Source: Sinosporangium album
GTDB taxonomy: Bacteria > Actinomycetota > Actinomycetes > Streptosporangiales > Streptosporangiaceae
Direction of reading: 5' to 3'
DNA: 64,000 bases
Assembly (NCBI RefSeq): GCF_900100605.1
Contig: NZ_FNCN01000002.1
Span: 136,091 to 200,090, forward strand
This document shows positions 43,335-54,956 of this stretch, piece by piece. A model generated the notes under the pieces. That model saw nothing but the letters and a program-made list of their open reading frames with translations, did not search any database and was not told the origin of the DNA. Made by a program: the position numbers and the translations under genes. How positions within the stretch are numbered: the stretch's first letter is position 1; each line of letters starts with the position of its first letter.

Positions 43335-44798
43335 ATGACAGGTATGCATAACGACTCTCGTACTCGATTCACCCGTGACTCGGCGCGGCAGTGGGATGAC
43401 CTAGATCTGGACGAGGCGCCGATGCCCGGTGAGCTCGACCTCGAAGACCGCCAGGCGCTGCGGCGCGTGGCGGGTCTGTCCACGGAGCTCCAAGACGTCA
43501 CCGAGGTCGAGTACCGCCGGCTCAGGCTGGAGCGGGTCGTCCTCGTCGGCGTCTGGACATCCGGCACGGTGACGGACGCCGAGATCTCGCTCATGGAACT
43601 CAAGGCCCTGGCGGAGACGGCCGGGTCCGAGGTGCTCGACGGGCTGATCCAGCGCCGCCAGCGCCCCGACCCCGCGACCTACATCGGGTCCGGCAAGGCC
43701 AACGAGCTGCGCGACATCGTCGAGGCCGAGGGCGCCGACACCGTGATCTGTGACGGTGAGCTCACCCCCGGCCAGCTCAGGCAGCTTGAGGAGATCGTCA
43801 AGGTCAAGGTCATCGACCGTACGGCCCTGATCCTCGACATCTTCGCCCAGCACGCCAAGAGCCGCGAAGGCAAGGCTCAGGTGGAGCTCGCGCAGCTGCA
43901 ATACCTGCTGCCGAGGCTTCGAGGCTGGGGTGGCAACCTGTCGCGCCAGGTCGGCGGCCGTGCCGCCGGCGGCGTCGGCATCGGAGGCCGAGGCCCCGGC
44001 GAGACCAAGATCGAGCTGGACCGGCGCCGCATCCGCGAGCGCATGGCCAAGCTCCGCCGCCAGATCTCCGGCATGTCCACCTCGCGTGACACGATGCGCG
44101 CGCAGCGCCGAGGCTACGGCGTGCCCGCCGTGGCCATCGCCGGTTACACCAACGCCGGCAAGTCCTCGCTGCTCAACCGCGTCACCGGTGCGGGTGTGCT
44201 CGTCGAGGATGCGCTGTTCGCGACCCTCGACCCGACCGTCCGCAAGGCCCGCACGCAGGAGGGCAGGCTGTTCACGATCGCCGACACCGTCGGGTTCGTG
44301 CGCCACCTGCCCCACCAGCTCATCGAGGCCTTCCGTTCCACCCTGGAGGAGGTGGCCGACGCCGACCTCATCCTCCATGTGGTCGACGGCTCCCACCCCG
44401 ACCCCGAGTCCCAGCTCATCGCCGTGCGCGAGGTGCTGGCGGACATCGAGGCGACCGACGTCCCCGAGATCGTGGTCGTCAACAAGGCCGACGCCGCCGA
44501 CCCGGTGACGCTGGCCAGGTTGACCGCGCGTGAGCGGCACTGCGTCGTCGTCTCGGCCCGCACGGGCGTCGGCATCCCGGAGCTGCTCGCGCTCATCGAG
44601 CGTGAGCTGCCCAGGCTCGATCACGAGGTGAGGATGCTCGTGCCGTACGGCAGGGGCGATCTCGTCTCCCGCGCCCACCAGGAGGGCGAGGTGATGTCGG
44701 TGGAGCACACCGAGGAGGGCACCATCCTGCACGCGCGGGTGCTGCCCAGCCTTCACCACGAGCTGGAGCGGGTGGGCAAGCCCGTCGAAACGGTTTAG
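43335..44798 (+). CDS. hflX: Ribosome-associated GTPase HflX
   Basis: 487 residues from an ATG preceded by CAGAG; a further ATG three codons on and an upstream GTG are alternatives. N-terminal HflX domain (LRLERVVLVGVWTSGTVTDA, DPATYIGSGKANELRDIVEA), coiled linker, then the G domain: G1 GYTNAGKSSLLN, G3 DTVGFVRHLPHQ, G4 NKADAAD. Splits or rescues stalled 70S ribosomes under stress. In related genomes it follows miaA and dapF closely; here it is 33 kb from miaA. Confidence 0.95.
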   Translation: MTGMHNDSRTRFTRDSARQWDDLDLDEAPMPGELDLEDRQALRRVAGLSTELQDVTEVEYRRLRLERVVLVGVWTSGTVTDAEISLMELKALAETAGSEVLDGLIQRRQRPDPATYIGSGKANELRDIVEAEGADTVICDGELTPGQLRQLEEIVKVKVIDRTALILDIFAQHAKSREGKAQVELAQLQYLLPRLRGWGGNLSRQVGGRAAGGVGIGGRGPGETKIELDRRRIRERMAKLRRQISGMSTSRDTMRAQRRGYGVPAVAIAGYTNAGKSSLLNRVTGAGVLVEDALFATLDPTVRKARTQEGRLFTIADTVGFVRHLPHQLIEAFRSTLEEVADADLILHVVDGSHPDPESQLIAVREVLADIEATDVPEIVVVNKADAADPVTLARLTARERHCVVVSARTGVGIPELLALIERELPRLDHEVRMLVPYGRGDLVSRAHQEGEVMSVEHTEEGTILHARVLPSLHHELERVGKPVETV

Positions 44799-44810
44799 GG
44801 GCTGTTCCGC

Positions 44811-44847
44811 CGTCGGCGCCGGGTCCGGATCGGGCTCGGCGCCGACG
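44811..44847 (+). terminator. Terminator hairpin after hflX
   Basis: Perfect 11-bp arms CGTCGGCGCCG / CGGCGCCGACG with a 15-nt loop. Confidence 0.75.
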
Positions 44848-45558
44848 TATGTGCTCCGGATGAAATACTCAATAACTACGTATTTCATGCATGAAGAATG
44901 AAGAATTGGTCGCCCGGTGGGTATGGATGGGTCGCCCCGCAGATAGAACGATATGTCCGGACATCGGCGGGGGAGCGGGAACCCGTTCCGCCGGCGTCGG
45001 CATCGCGGGTTTCCGCTGATGGTGAGGGGTGCTCACGCCTGCCGTACCCTTCCCCCCGGGGAGGGGCGGGAGCGGGTCGCATCTATCCGGGCTGGGCCCA
45101 AAGGATGCCAAGTGACGTGACATATTTAGGGCAAAAGCGACAGTGGTCGTATCGTGTGGAGATTGCTAGGATAAGCCGATCCTAACCAGACAATCTTTCG
45201 CGGGTTTCGACATGGTTGCTGCTGTGAGTGCTGGTGCGAGCGAGAGCCGCGGCCGGGGATGTGACGAGGGCCTGCGGCGGCGGCTCAGGTGCGAGGCGGA
45301 GGGCTCGGCCCCTGCTCCGCGACGTGGCGGCAGCAGCAGGTAGCGTTCTTCCCAATAGCCCTGTACAGCGGACCGACCTGTGAAATAACGTAACTGAACT
45401 GAAATCGCCGGGCGTTGATCCCGACGATACGGTCACCGCACGACGTATTCGCGGATGAGAGCAGGAGACCCCCCAATGTCGTCCGAACTCGGAGCGGACC
45501 TCGCGGGCGTGGCGCCCGGCGCGGGCTGGGGGCTGCCTTCTGTGGAGGCGGTGATGCG
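44848..45558. other. Long intergenic region upstream of the amidohydrolase gene
   Basis: About 700 bp without a supported gene. Contains two AT-rich inverted repeats: TGAAATAC / GTATTTCA (44861-44887) and TAGGAT / ATCCTA (45167-45184), each with the look of a regulator site. The stretch 45230-45550 is ordinary GC-rich DNA. A structured 5' leader is possible but matches no riboswitch I recognise. Confidence 0.5.
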
Positions 45559-46767
45559 ATGACAGTTCGCCTACTCACCAACATTGGCCGGTTGTGGACA
45601 GGCAACGATGTCTGTAGCAATGCGGCTATTTTGGTGCACAATGACCGCATTGCCTGGGTTGGTCGGGCCGCCGAACTGCCGCAAGGCGTCCCCGGCGTCG
45701 TCGACGACATCGTCGACGTCGACCACGTCGAGAACCTCGGCGGCGCACTCGTCACCCCCGGCCTCATCGACGCCCACACCCACCCCGTCTACGCCGGCAA
45801 CCGCTACGCCGAAATGGCCATGCGCTCCGGCGGATCGACCCCCTCCGCCATCACCGCCGCAGGCGGCGGCATCGGCTCCACCGTCACCGTCACCCGCGGC
45901 ACCGACCCGTGGACCCTGTGCAATGGCGTGCGCGAACGCCTACGCGGCTGGCTCCTCAGCGGCACCACCACCGTCGAGGCCAAAACCGGCTACCACCTCA
46001 CCCGCGACGGCGAGCTGGCCGACGTGCGCCTTCTCCGCGAACTGGAGAAAGAGCCCATGATGCCCCGGGTGCACGTCACCTTCCTCGCCGCGCACGTCGT
46101 GCCACCCGAGTACTTCGGCCGCCAACGCGAATACATCGAAGCCGTCGGGGCCTGGTGCGCCGACGCCGCCGCGGCCGGAGCCGACAGCGTCGACGTCTAC
46201 TGCGACGAAGGCCACTTCACCACAGATGAGGCCCGCTGGGTGCTCGCCTCCGGCCGCAACGTCGGCCTCCTGCCCCGCATCCACGCCGGCGCCTACAGCC
46301 GCAGGGGAGCCGTCCAACTCGCCGCCGAACTCGGCTGCGCGTCCGCCGACCTCCTCCACTACACCTCCGACGAAGACCTGGCCGTCATGGCGAGATACGG
46401 CGTCCCCGCCGTCGTCTGCCCCGCCACCGCCATGCAGCGCGGAAACCTCCCACCCGTCAGACGCATGATCGCCCAAGGCGTCACCGTCGCCCTCGGCAGC
46501 GACCACAACCCAGGCCACTGCGGCATCACCTCGATGTCACTTGTCATCAGCCTCGCCGTCTCCGCCTTCGGCATGAGCGTCGGCGACGCCCTCCGCGCCG
46601 CCACCCTCGGCGGCGCCACCGTCCTTGGAGCCCCCGACCGCGGCGTCCTCGCGCCCGGCCGCCTGGCCGACATCGTCCAATGGGACGCCGACCACGAAGG
46701 CGCCTTCGCCTGGGCCTTCGGCCTCAAACCCCGCCGCGTCTGGCGCGGCGGCGTCCCCGTCCAGTAA
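45559..46767 (+). CDS. Imidazolonepropionase-like amidohydrolase with substituted active site
   Basis: 402 residues from the ATG 10 nt after GGAGG. Clear HutI-type amidohydrolase: metal ligands H73 and H75 (DAHTHPVYAG), EAKTGYHL, HVTFLAAHVVPPEYF, DVYCDEGHFT, metal ligand H242 (RIHAGAY) and D315 (ALGSDHNPG). But the Glu/Gln normally three residues after H242 is Ala245, and the conserved His of the (S/A)xDH motif is Leu265 (ASADLLHY). These match catalytic Glu252 and His272 of the B. subtilis enzyme, from memory. No hutH, hutU or hutG is nearby. It may act on another substrate or be inactive. Confidence 0.8.
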   Translation: MTVRLLTNIGRLWTGNDVCSNAAILVHNDRIAWVGRAAELPQGVPGVVDDIVDVDHVENLGGALVTPGLIDAHTHPVYAGNRYAEMAMRSGGSTPSAITAAGGGIGSTVTVTRGTDPWTLCNGVRERLRGWLLSGTTTVEAKTGYHLTRDGELADVRLLRELEKEPMMPRVHVTFLAAHVVPPEYFGRQREYIEAVGAWCADAAAAGADSVDVYCDEGHFTTDEARWVLASGRNVGLLPRIHAGAYSRRGAVQLAAELGCASADLLHYTSDEDLAVMARYGVPAVVCPATAMQRGNLPPVRRMIAQGVTVALGSDHNPGHCGITSMSLVISLAVSAFGMSVGDALRAATLGGATVLGAPDRGVLAPGRLADIVQWDADHEGAFAWAFGLKPRRVWRGGVPVQ

Positions 46768-46820
46768 CCCCCGGCGCCCCGCACAGGGTTCTCGCCGCCG
46801 AGCTCCACCGGTCCGCGACC

Positions 46821-46837
46821 GGCCTGCTTCGCAGGCC
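46821..46837 (+). terminator. Short hairpin after amidohydrolase gene
   Basis: Perfect GGCCTGC-TTC-GCAGGCC stem-loop, 54 bp after the stop codon; first of two consecutive hairpins. Confidence 0.55.
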
Positions 46838-46843
46838 GCGCAT

Positions 46844-46881
46844 GGTGTACGGCACAGCCCGCTCGGCCCCCGCCGTACACC
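46844..46881 (+). terminator. Second hairpin with GTGTACGGC core
   Basis: Arms GGTGTACGGC / GCCGTACACC, 18-nt loop. Probably completes termination before comEA. Confidence 0.6.
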
Positions 46882-47030
46882 ACCGGTGTGATCCTTGCAG
46901 GCTGCGTGCCCGCCGTGGTCCGGGGTGCCGGCCGTGCCCCGGTGATGCGGTCGTCCACAGGGAACATGGGTTTCCCCGGATATCCCCAGAACGCCGTTCG
47001 GCGGCATGAGGGCTGCGCTGCGTCCCTACC

Positions 47031-48452
47031 GTGGTCCGCGTGCGCGGCACCGAACGAAAACTCCAACAGGCTGCGGCCCAAGCCCGCCTCCAGGCACTCA
47101 CAGGAGGCACGCTCGGCCGCACGCCCCCCCATGCCACTCCACCGTCCGATCCGCGCCCGGCCGCCGTCGCCGCTGCGCCGGCTCGGATCGTGGACGGTGC
47201 TCCCGCTGCGGGAGACGGTCGGCCGGGCAGCCGGGACCCGGCCACGGCCGTGTCCTCCAGCCGCAGCCGCCGACCGAGTGGCACGACGGGAAAGGCCCCC
47301 TACGCCCTCGACCGGCCGTGGCCCCCGCATGCGATCGTCCATCCCGGACCCGCAGCGCGGCAGCCCACCGGGGAAGCGCGGGGGACTGCGGGCCGCCCTG
47401 TCGTCCCGGCTCCCGGCGAAGGGCGTGGACCGATGGCCGGACGGTCCACTCAGGTCGGTCGGCGCCCACCGGAGGCGGACGACGCCCGGGGCCATGAGGT
47501 CGACCGGGTTCGGCCAGAGTCCTCCGACGCCGATCTCGCTGGAAAGACCCAAGGTGAAGGGGGCATTCGCCTTCACGACGACTGGCTCGACCGGCAGGGC
47601 AGCGGGTTCGAAGGCCATGAGACATGGCCTTCCGTGCCGCAGGGATGGGAGAGCTTCCACCGTGCCGCTGAGCACCGCCGGAGAGCATCCCCGGGGGGCT
47701 CGCTCGACCCGCGGCCGGCTCCGGTGGGGGAGCGTGGTCCGGGAGCGGACCCGGCGGAGGCGCGTGCTCAGGGGCCGGTTCCGCCGCTGCCGCCCCGGCT
47801 GGAGGCACTGCGTTCGTCGCTGCTGACGCCGACGGGGGACCTCGATCCCGGTCGTTCGGTGCTACGGGTGCTGGTCCCGGTGGGGGTGCTGGCCGCGGTG
47901 GCCGCCGGGGTCTTCGCATGGCGGTCGCAGCCCGAAGCCCAGCCGCTGCCCGAGCCTCCGGTGGCGATGAGCATGCAACCGCCGCGTCCGTCGGCCGGTG
48001 CCCCCTCGCCGCAGGTGATGGTCCATGTCGCGGGCAAGGTCAGAGACCCGGGCGTGTTCACCCTGCCGGGCGGAGCCCGAGTCGCCGACGCCGTGAAAGC
48101 GGCCGGCGGTGCCCGAGGCGGCTCGGCCACGGGGACGCTCAACCTGGCCCGCAGGCTTGTGGACGGAGAGCAGATCCTCGTCGGCGTCGCAGCGCCGCCG
48201 GGCGCCGTGATGTCGTCCTCGTCGTCATCCTCATCGTCGGCGTCGCCCCTCGCCCCTGACCAACTCATGGATCTGAACACCGCCACCACCGATCAACTGG
48301 AGCAACTGCCCGGCGTCGGAGAGGTGCTGGCGGGGCGCATCGCCGAATTCCGCGATACGCGAGGAGGATTTCGCAGCGTCGATCAGCTCAAGGAGGTCAC
48401 CGGCATCGGCCCAGCCAAGTTCGCCGACCTCAAGGACAAGGTCCGGGTGTGA
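47031..48452 (+). CDS. comEA: ComEA-like DNA-binding competence protein
   Basis: 473 residues if the GTG shown is right. A single transmembrane helix near 280-300 (VLRVLVPVGVLAAVAAGVFA), an SLBB domain (VMVHVAGKVRDPGVFTLPGG), a Ser-rich linker (about ten serines, 48210-48240) and a C-terminal helix-hairpin-helix pair (LNTATTDQLEQLPGVGEVLA, GGFRSVDQLKEVTGIGPAKF). It should bind incoming double-stranded DNA outside the membrane and deliver it to ComEC. The 270-residue N-terminal region is long, basic and unstructured, and the start may lie downstream (for example ATG at 47434). Stop overlaps comEC (GTGA). Confidence 0.88.
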   Translation: MVRVRGTERKLQQAAAQARLQALTGGTLGRTPPHATPPSDPRPAAVAAAPARIVDGAPAAGDGRPGSRDPATAVSSSRSRRPSGTTGKAPYALDRPWPPHAIVHPGPAARQPTGEARGTAGRPVVPAPGEGRGPMAGRSTQVGRRPPEADDARGHEVDRVRPESSDADLAGKTQGEGGIRLHDDWLDRQGSGFEGHETWPSVPQGWESFHRAAEHRRRASPGGSLDPRPAPVGERGPGADPAEARAQGPVPPLPPRLEALRSSLLTPTGDLDPGRSVLRVLVPVGVLAAVAAGVFAWRSQPEAQPLPEPPVAMSMQPPRPSAGAPSPQVMVHVAGKVRDPGVFTLPGGARVADAVKAAGGARGGSATGTLNLARRLVDGEQILVGVAAPPGAVMSSSSSSSSSASPLAPDQLMDLNTATTDQLEQLPGVGEVLAGRIAEFRDTRGGFRSVDQLKEVTGIGPAKFADLKDKVRV

Positions 48453-50947
48453 GCATGAGACCGACGACGAGTGATCCCGGTCCGCCGCCTCACCGGTCCC
48501 TGGCTTCGAGATACGGGAAGGCCGTGGTCGACGGAGTCTCGCGTCGCTGGGCGCGCCTCACTCGGAAACAAGCGGTCTCCGAGGAGGGCCCCGGCGGCGC
48601 GGCGGTCCACGGCCACGCCATCCACCTCGGCGTCCCCGCGCTCGCGGTGTGGGTCACGGCTCTTGTCCTGCTCGGCTGCTCGGCGGCCACCAGCGTGTGG
48701 ATGGCCGCGGTCAGCGCGGCGGCGTGTCTGGGGCTGGCGTTTCGCGTGCGTCGGCGCGGAAACGCGATCAGCCGCCCGTCGTGGTCCACGGTCGGGCTCG
48801 CCGCGGCCGTGGGGGTCTGCGCGGTGTCCGTCGTCGTGGCGTTCAGGAGCCATGCGATAGCGGAGGGGCCGGTGGCGGAGGCCGCCCGCATGCGCGCGGA
48901 GGTCGAGATCGAGCTGGTGCTCACCGGCGACCCCCGCAGGCTCCCGACATCCGGCGGACCGGTCGAACGTGAGCGGTTCGCCGTCGATGGGAGGATCGAG
49001 ACCCTGCACTACGCGGGGGCCTGGTCGCATGTCCGTGTCCCGGTGGTCGTGCTGGCCACGGGAGGGGCATGGAACGGCCTGCTGCCCAGCCAGCGCGTCC
49101 GCCTTGAGGGAAGACTTGTCCCGGCCGATCGCGGAGAACTCCTGGCCGCTCTCGTGCTCGCCCGGGGAAGCCCCCAGGTGGTCGGTGGTGCGTCCCCGCT
49201 GCAGCAGGCGGCCGGCGCGCTCCGAGCAGGGCTGAGAGAGGCGTCGGACGTGCTGCCCTCCGACCAGAGGGGCCTGCTGCCCGGGCTCGTCGTGGGAGAC
49301 ACCTCCCGCATGGACGCGCAGGTCGAGCAGGACTTCGACGACGCGGGGCTCAGCCATCTCACCGCCGTCTCCGGGGCGAACCTCGCCTATGTCGCCGGAG
49401 CCGCGCTGGCCCTGAGCCGCCTGGTGGGGCTGCCCCTCGCACCGCGGGCCGCCTTCGCGGTGCTCGCCATGGTGGCCTTCGCCGTCGTGGCGCGGCCTTC
49501 CCCCAGTGTGCTGCGCGCCCTCGTCATGGGGGTCGTCGCCGCGACGGCGCTCGGCACCGGCCGACCGCGCCACGGCTTGACCGCGTTGGCGGTCGCCGTA
49601 CTCGGGCTGATCCTTTTCGAGCCGTCCCTCGCACGCTCGTACGGCTTCGCCCTCTCGGTCACGGCGACAGCAGGGATCCTCGTGTTCGCCCCGCCGTGGC
49701 GGCGCCGGCTCGCCACCCGCATGCCGCAGTGGCCGGCCGAGGCGATAGCCGTGCCCGCGGCGGCGCAACTCGCGGTGACACCGGTCCTGGTGTTGATGGC
49801 CGGCGGCCTGAACCCCGTGGCGGTCCCGGCCAATCTGCTCGCCGGTCCGGCTGTGCCCGTGGCCACGATTCTCGGCTTCGCCGCCGCGTTGGTCGCCCCG
49901 CTGCAGATGGAGGTGGCCCGGTGGCTCGTATGGCCGGCCGGGCTCGCCACCGGCTGGATCATCACGGTCGCGCATCACGCCGCCGCCCTTCCCCTCGGCA
50001 CACTGCCCTGGCCGGGTGGGCTCCCCGGAGTCCTGCTGCTTCTCGCCGGTGTTCCTCTGGCGGTCGCCGTCCTGCGTCACACCGCGCTGAGACGCGCAGC
50101 CGTCGCGGCCACGGCAGGGATTCTCATCGCCGTCGTCGCCATCAGACCGCTCGTCGCGCCGTGGCCTCCCGGGCGGTGGCTGCTCGTGGCCTGCGACGTC
50201 GGCCAGGGAGATGCCCTGGCCGTGGCGGCGGGCCCCGGAAGAGCGGTCGTCGTCGACACCGGCCCCGAACCGGTCGCGGTGTCGCGCTGCCTGCGCAGGC
50301 TGGGAGTTCATGACGTGCCCCTGGTGGTGTTCACCCACCCGCACCTCGACCACGTCGGCGGATGGACGGGCGTTTCGCGAGGACGCCGCGTCGGCGGCCT
50401 GCTCACCAGCCCGTCGCACGATCCCGCCGAGGACCGGGGCCCGTCTCAGGACCCCGCCCTGCGCACCACGCGGCGCTGGAGCGCCCTGCCCGGCACACGC
50501 TGGACCTCCGGCCCCTCGGAGTTCACGGTCCTCGGCCCCCTGAACGACGCCCCCGTCGTCGGCCCCCGCGACGGCACCGCCGTCAACAACACGAGCGTCG
50601 TCCTCCACGTCCGCTGGCGGGCCGGCTCCGCGATCCTCAGCGGCGACATCGAGACCGAGGCCCAGGCCGACCTGCTCCGCGCCGGTTTACCGCAAGCCGA
50701 CGTCCTCAAGGTGCCCCACCACGGCTCCGCCTCACAGGACTTCGCGTTCCTGGCGGCCTTCAAGGCGCGCACGGCGCTGATCAGCGCGGGGGCCGACAAC
50801 GACTACGGTCACCCCGCCCCCGCGACCCTCGCCCGTCTCAACTGGCTGGGCATCCGCACTTTCCGTACGGATCTCTCCGGCGACCTGGCCATCGTCGAAC
50901 ACAACGGCGGCCTCGCCGTCGTCACCCGAGGCCGCACCCCGCCGTAG
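48449..50947 (+). CDS. comEC: ComEC/Rec2 DNA-uptake channel
   Basis: 832 residues, polytopic membrane protein. N-terminal hydrophobic segments, DUF4131-like extracytoplasmic domain, Competence domain (LLPGLVVGDTSRMDAQVEQD, LSHLTAVSGANLAYVAGAAL) and C-terminal metallo-beta-lactamase-like domain with THPHLDHVGG and KVPHHGS. The GTG start overlaps the comEA stop; an ATG two codons later is equivalent. Forms the channel through which single-stranded DNA enters in competent bacteria; whether this organism is naturally competent is unknown. Confidence 0.92.
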   Translation: MSMRPTTSDPGPPPHRSLASRYGKAVVDGVSRRWARLTRKQAVSEEGPGGAAVHGHAIHLGVPALAVWVTALVLLGCSAATSVWMAAVSAAACLGLAFRVRRRGNAISRPSWSTVGLAAAVGVCAVSVVVAFRSHAIAEGPVAEAARMRAEVEIELVLTGDPRRLPTSGGPVERERFAVDGRIETLHYAGAWSHVRVPVVVLATGGAWNGLLPSQRVRLEGRLVPADRGELLAALVLARGSPQVVGGASPLQQAAGALRAGLREASDVLPSDQRGLLPGLVVGDTSRMDAQVEQDFDDAGLSHLTAVSGANLAYVAGAALALSRLVGLPLAPRAAFAVLAMVAFAVVARPSPSVLRALVMGVVAATALGTGRPRHGLTALAVAVLGLILFEPSLARSYGFALSVTATAGILVFAPPWRRRLATRMPQWPAEAIAVPAAAQLAVTPVLVLMAGGLNPVAVPANLLAGPAVPVATILGFAAALVAPLQMEVARWLVWPAGLATGWIITVAHHAAALPLGTLPWPGGLPGVLLLLAGVPLAVAVLRHTALRRAAVAATAGILIAVVAIRPLVAPWPPGRWLLVACDVGQGDALAVAAGPGRAVVVDTGPEPVAVSRCLRRLGVHDVPLVVFTHPHLDHVGGWTGVSRGRRVGGLLTSPSHDPAEDRGPSQDPALRTTRRWSALPGTRWTSGPSEFTVLGPLNDAPVVGPRDGTAVNNTSVVLHVRWRAGSAILSGDIETEAQADLLRAGLPQADVLKVPHHGSASQDFAFLAAFKARTALISAGADNDYGHPAPATLARLNWLGIRTFRTDLSGDLAIVEHNGGLAVVTRGRTPP

Positions 50948-51081
50948 GAGCCGCCCGGCCCGACTGCGGCCCGACTACGGCCCGGCGCGGCGCCGAGCGG
51001 CCCGCTGCCGCCTGACACCAGGGGAACCCGCGTCGGCGCACCCGGTCCACGGAGGATTCGTGATCACATGCCGGGCGTGGC

Positions 51082-52065
51082 ATGCTGCATGGCATGGCGG
51101 ATCCAGCGGGTGTCACCTTGGTGGTCGGCGACGAGGAGTTGCTCGTGGACCGGGCGGTCGGCTCGGTCGTGACCGCCGCGCGTGAGAGTGACTCCGCGGC
51201 GGAGGTGCATGAGCTGGTCGGCTCCAAAGTGGAGACGGGTGAGCTCACCCGGCTCACGTCGCCCTCGCTGTTCGGGGATAAGTCGATCGTGGTCGTGCGG
51301 TCGGCTCAGGACCTCGCCAAGGAGGTCATCGCCGAGATCGTCTCCTATGCGGCCCACCCCGCAGACGATGTCGTGCTCGTGCTGGTGCATCCCGGTGGGG
51401 TGAAGGGCAAGGCGCTGGTCGAGGGGGTGAAGAAGGCGAAAGCCCAGGTCGTCACCGTCTCCAAGCTCACCAAGGCAGGGGAACGCCTCGACTTCATCAA
51501 AACTGAGGTCAAGCGCGGGGGCCGCGCCATCGCACCGGCGGCTGCGCAGGCGCTGCTCGACGCCGTCGGCACGGATCTGCGGGAGCTCGCGGCGGCGTGC
51601 AGCCAGCTCGTCTTTGACACCCCGACGGACAAGAAGACGATCGACGAGGCCGCTGTCGCCCGCTACCACCGGGGCAGGGCCGAGGTCAGCGGGTTCACGG
51701 TGGCGGACGCGGCCATCGAGGGACGGCTGCGGGACGCCCTTGAGCAGCTGCGTTGGGCGCTGAACACGGGCGTGGCTCCGGTGCTGCTCGTCAGCGCGCT
51801 GGCCGGCGGCCTGCGTTCGCTGGCGAAGGTGGGTGACGCGCCGCGGAACCTGCGGGGCGGCCAGCTCGCCTCCCACCTGGGCATGCCTCCGTGGAAGGTC
51901 GACCGGGTCAAGCGCCAGTTGGGCGGCTGGGGCCCTGAGGGCCTCTCCTTCGCTCTTCAGGCGGTGGCCGCCGCCGACGAGCAGGTCAAGGGCGGCGGCG
52001 CGGATCCGGCTTACGCGTTGGAGCACACGGTCCAGGTGATCGTCGCCAGCCGTACGGGCCGCTGA
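51082..52065 (+). CDS. holA: DNA polymerase III subunit delta
   Basis: 327 residues. Clamp-loader delta subunit that opens the beta sliding clamp. Begins MLHGMADPAGVTLVVGDEEL with the N-terminal AAA+-like fold (SLFGDKSIVVVRSAQDLAKE), helical lid, and collar domain (FTVADAAIEGRLRDALEQLR, ASHLGMPPWKVDRVKRQLGG). A second ATG four codons in is possible. The order comEC-holA-rpsT is standard in actinobacteria. Confidence 0.92.
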   Translation: MLHGMADPAGVTLVVGDEELLVDRAVGSVVTAARESDSAAEVHELVGSKVETGELTRLTSPSLFGDKSIVVVRSAQDLAKEVIAEIVSYAAHPADDVVLVLVHPGGVKGKALVEGVKKAKAQVVTVSKLTKAGERLDFIKTEVKRGGRAIAPAAAQALLDAVGTDLRELAAACSQLVFDTPTDKKTIDEAAVARYHRGRAEVSGFTVADAAIEGRLRDALEQLRWALNTGVAPVLLVSALAGGLRSLAKVGDAPRNLRGGQLASHLGMPPWKVDRVKRQLGGWGPEGLSFALQAVAAADEQVKGGGADPAYALEHTVQVIVASRTGR

Positions 52066-52211
52066 CGCACCTGTCTCCCCAGGACCGCAGACTGGCCTGT
52101 GCCCCGAGTCGGGTCTGATTCCCGGGACCGGTCTGTTCTCGTGCCGGGGTGCCGCCTCTCACGTGTGATGAAGAGCCTTACACGCGATGATGAGCGGGGT
52201 ACGGGCATGCA

Positions 52212-52244
52212 GAAACGCCGCGACCCCATTGGGTGCGGCGTTTC
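52212..52244. terminator. Bidirectional terminator between holA and rpsT
   Basis: GAAACGCCGC / GCGGCGTTTC stem with an inner ACCC/GGGT pairing; A-run on one side and T-run on the other suit termination in both directions. Confidence 0.85.
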
Positions 52245-52257
52245 GATGGGGCTGAAC

Positions 52258-52530
52258 TCAGCCGGCGTTCTGCAGGGCGGCGAGACGCTGAGCGATCGCC
52301 GACTTGCGGTTGGCGGCCTGGTTCTTGTGGATCACGCCCTTGCTCGCGGCCTTGTCGAGCTGACGGGAGGCGGAGCGCAGGGCCACGAGGGCCTCGTCGA
52401 GGTTGCCCTGGTCAGCAGCCTCGCGGAACTTGCGGACCGCGGTCTTCAGAGAGGACTTGACGGCCTTGTTGCGCAGGCGAGCCTTCTCGTTCTGCTTGTT
52501 ACGCTTGATCTGGGACTTGATGTTCGCCAC
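52258..52530 (-). CDS. rpsT: 30S ribosomal protein bS20
   Basis: 90 residues from a GTG with GAGG 7 nt upstream. [60 protein letters not shown]: the complete basic three-helix bS20 protein that binds 16S rRNA. Reads against its neighbours holA and lepA, as is typical. Confidence 0.97.
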   Translation of the reverse strand: MANIKSQIKRNKQNEKARLRNKAVKSSLKTAVRKFREAADQGNLDEALVALRSASRQLDKAASKGVIHKNQAANRKSAIAQRLAALQNAG

Positions 52531-52930
52531 GAAGAAGCCTCGGTATGAATGTCGGTGCGGATGGGGCGCGCGGGCAAGATGAGAGGGCACGCCACACGCA
52601 GTTGAACAGGCTATCAACTGGCCGGCTCCGCACTCAAATCGTGAACGGGACGCACGGCCGCTTCGATCAGTGTAGCTGGTACGAGGCGGCACGGTGGGTA
52701 GTCCACGCGGACTACATGGGTTTCCGAGGCGACACACCGCTAAACTGTCGGCGGAAAGCAGCGGCCGCCTCGCCCGCACACGGGCAGGACACTCGGCGGT
52801 CGCGGTCGCGGCGGCACTGTGGTGTGAGCCGCGCCACGCTCATGTCCGGGCACGCATCCGGGCATGCCACCATGGAAGAGGCTGGCTACACCCAGCCCTG
52901 TTGTCGACAATTCAGCCGAAACGGATCCCG
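52531..52930. other. Divergent promoter region between rpsT and lepA
   Basis: 400 bp containing promoters for both translation genes. The lepA reading frame is open through much of it but the extra sequence is not conserved LepA. No RNA gene recognised. Confidence 0.5.
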
Positions 52931-54772
<1,842 letters not shown>

Positions 54773-54795
54773 CCCCGCACCGCCCTTCAACGCCC

Positions 54796-54868
54796 TGTAC
54801 GGCACAGGCCCGGCTCCGCCCGCTCCGCCAGATCGGTGAGCGGCCGGGGTGCGGGCCTGTGCCGTACA
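54796..54868 (+). terminator. Long-arm inverted repeat after lepA
   Basis: Perfect 17-bp arms (TGTACGGCACAGGCCCG and its complement) separated by 39 nt. Again built on the TGTACGGC core. Confidence 0.7.
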
Positions 54869-54956
54869 CGGAGGCGGCCCCGGCCCTGGTCGAACTCTGG
54901 TCGGAAGGTGGATATCGGCGCGTGAAACCGGTCATGGGTGGGCTAGCGTCGTCGGT

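Noticed and set aside
44848-45558. ydaO/c-di-AMP or other known riboswitch in the long leader
   Set aside because: No conserved core sequence of a known class could be identified by eye.
48210-48245. TCG/TCC run in comEA as a separate repeat element
   Set aside because: It simply encodes a polyserine linker; short and common in GC-rich genomes.
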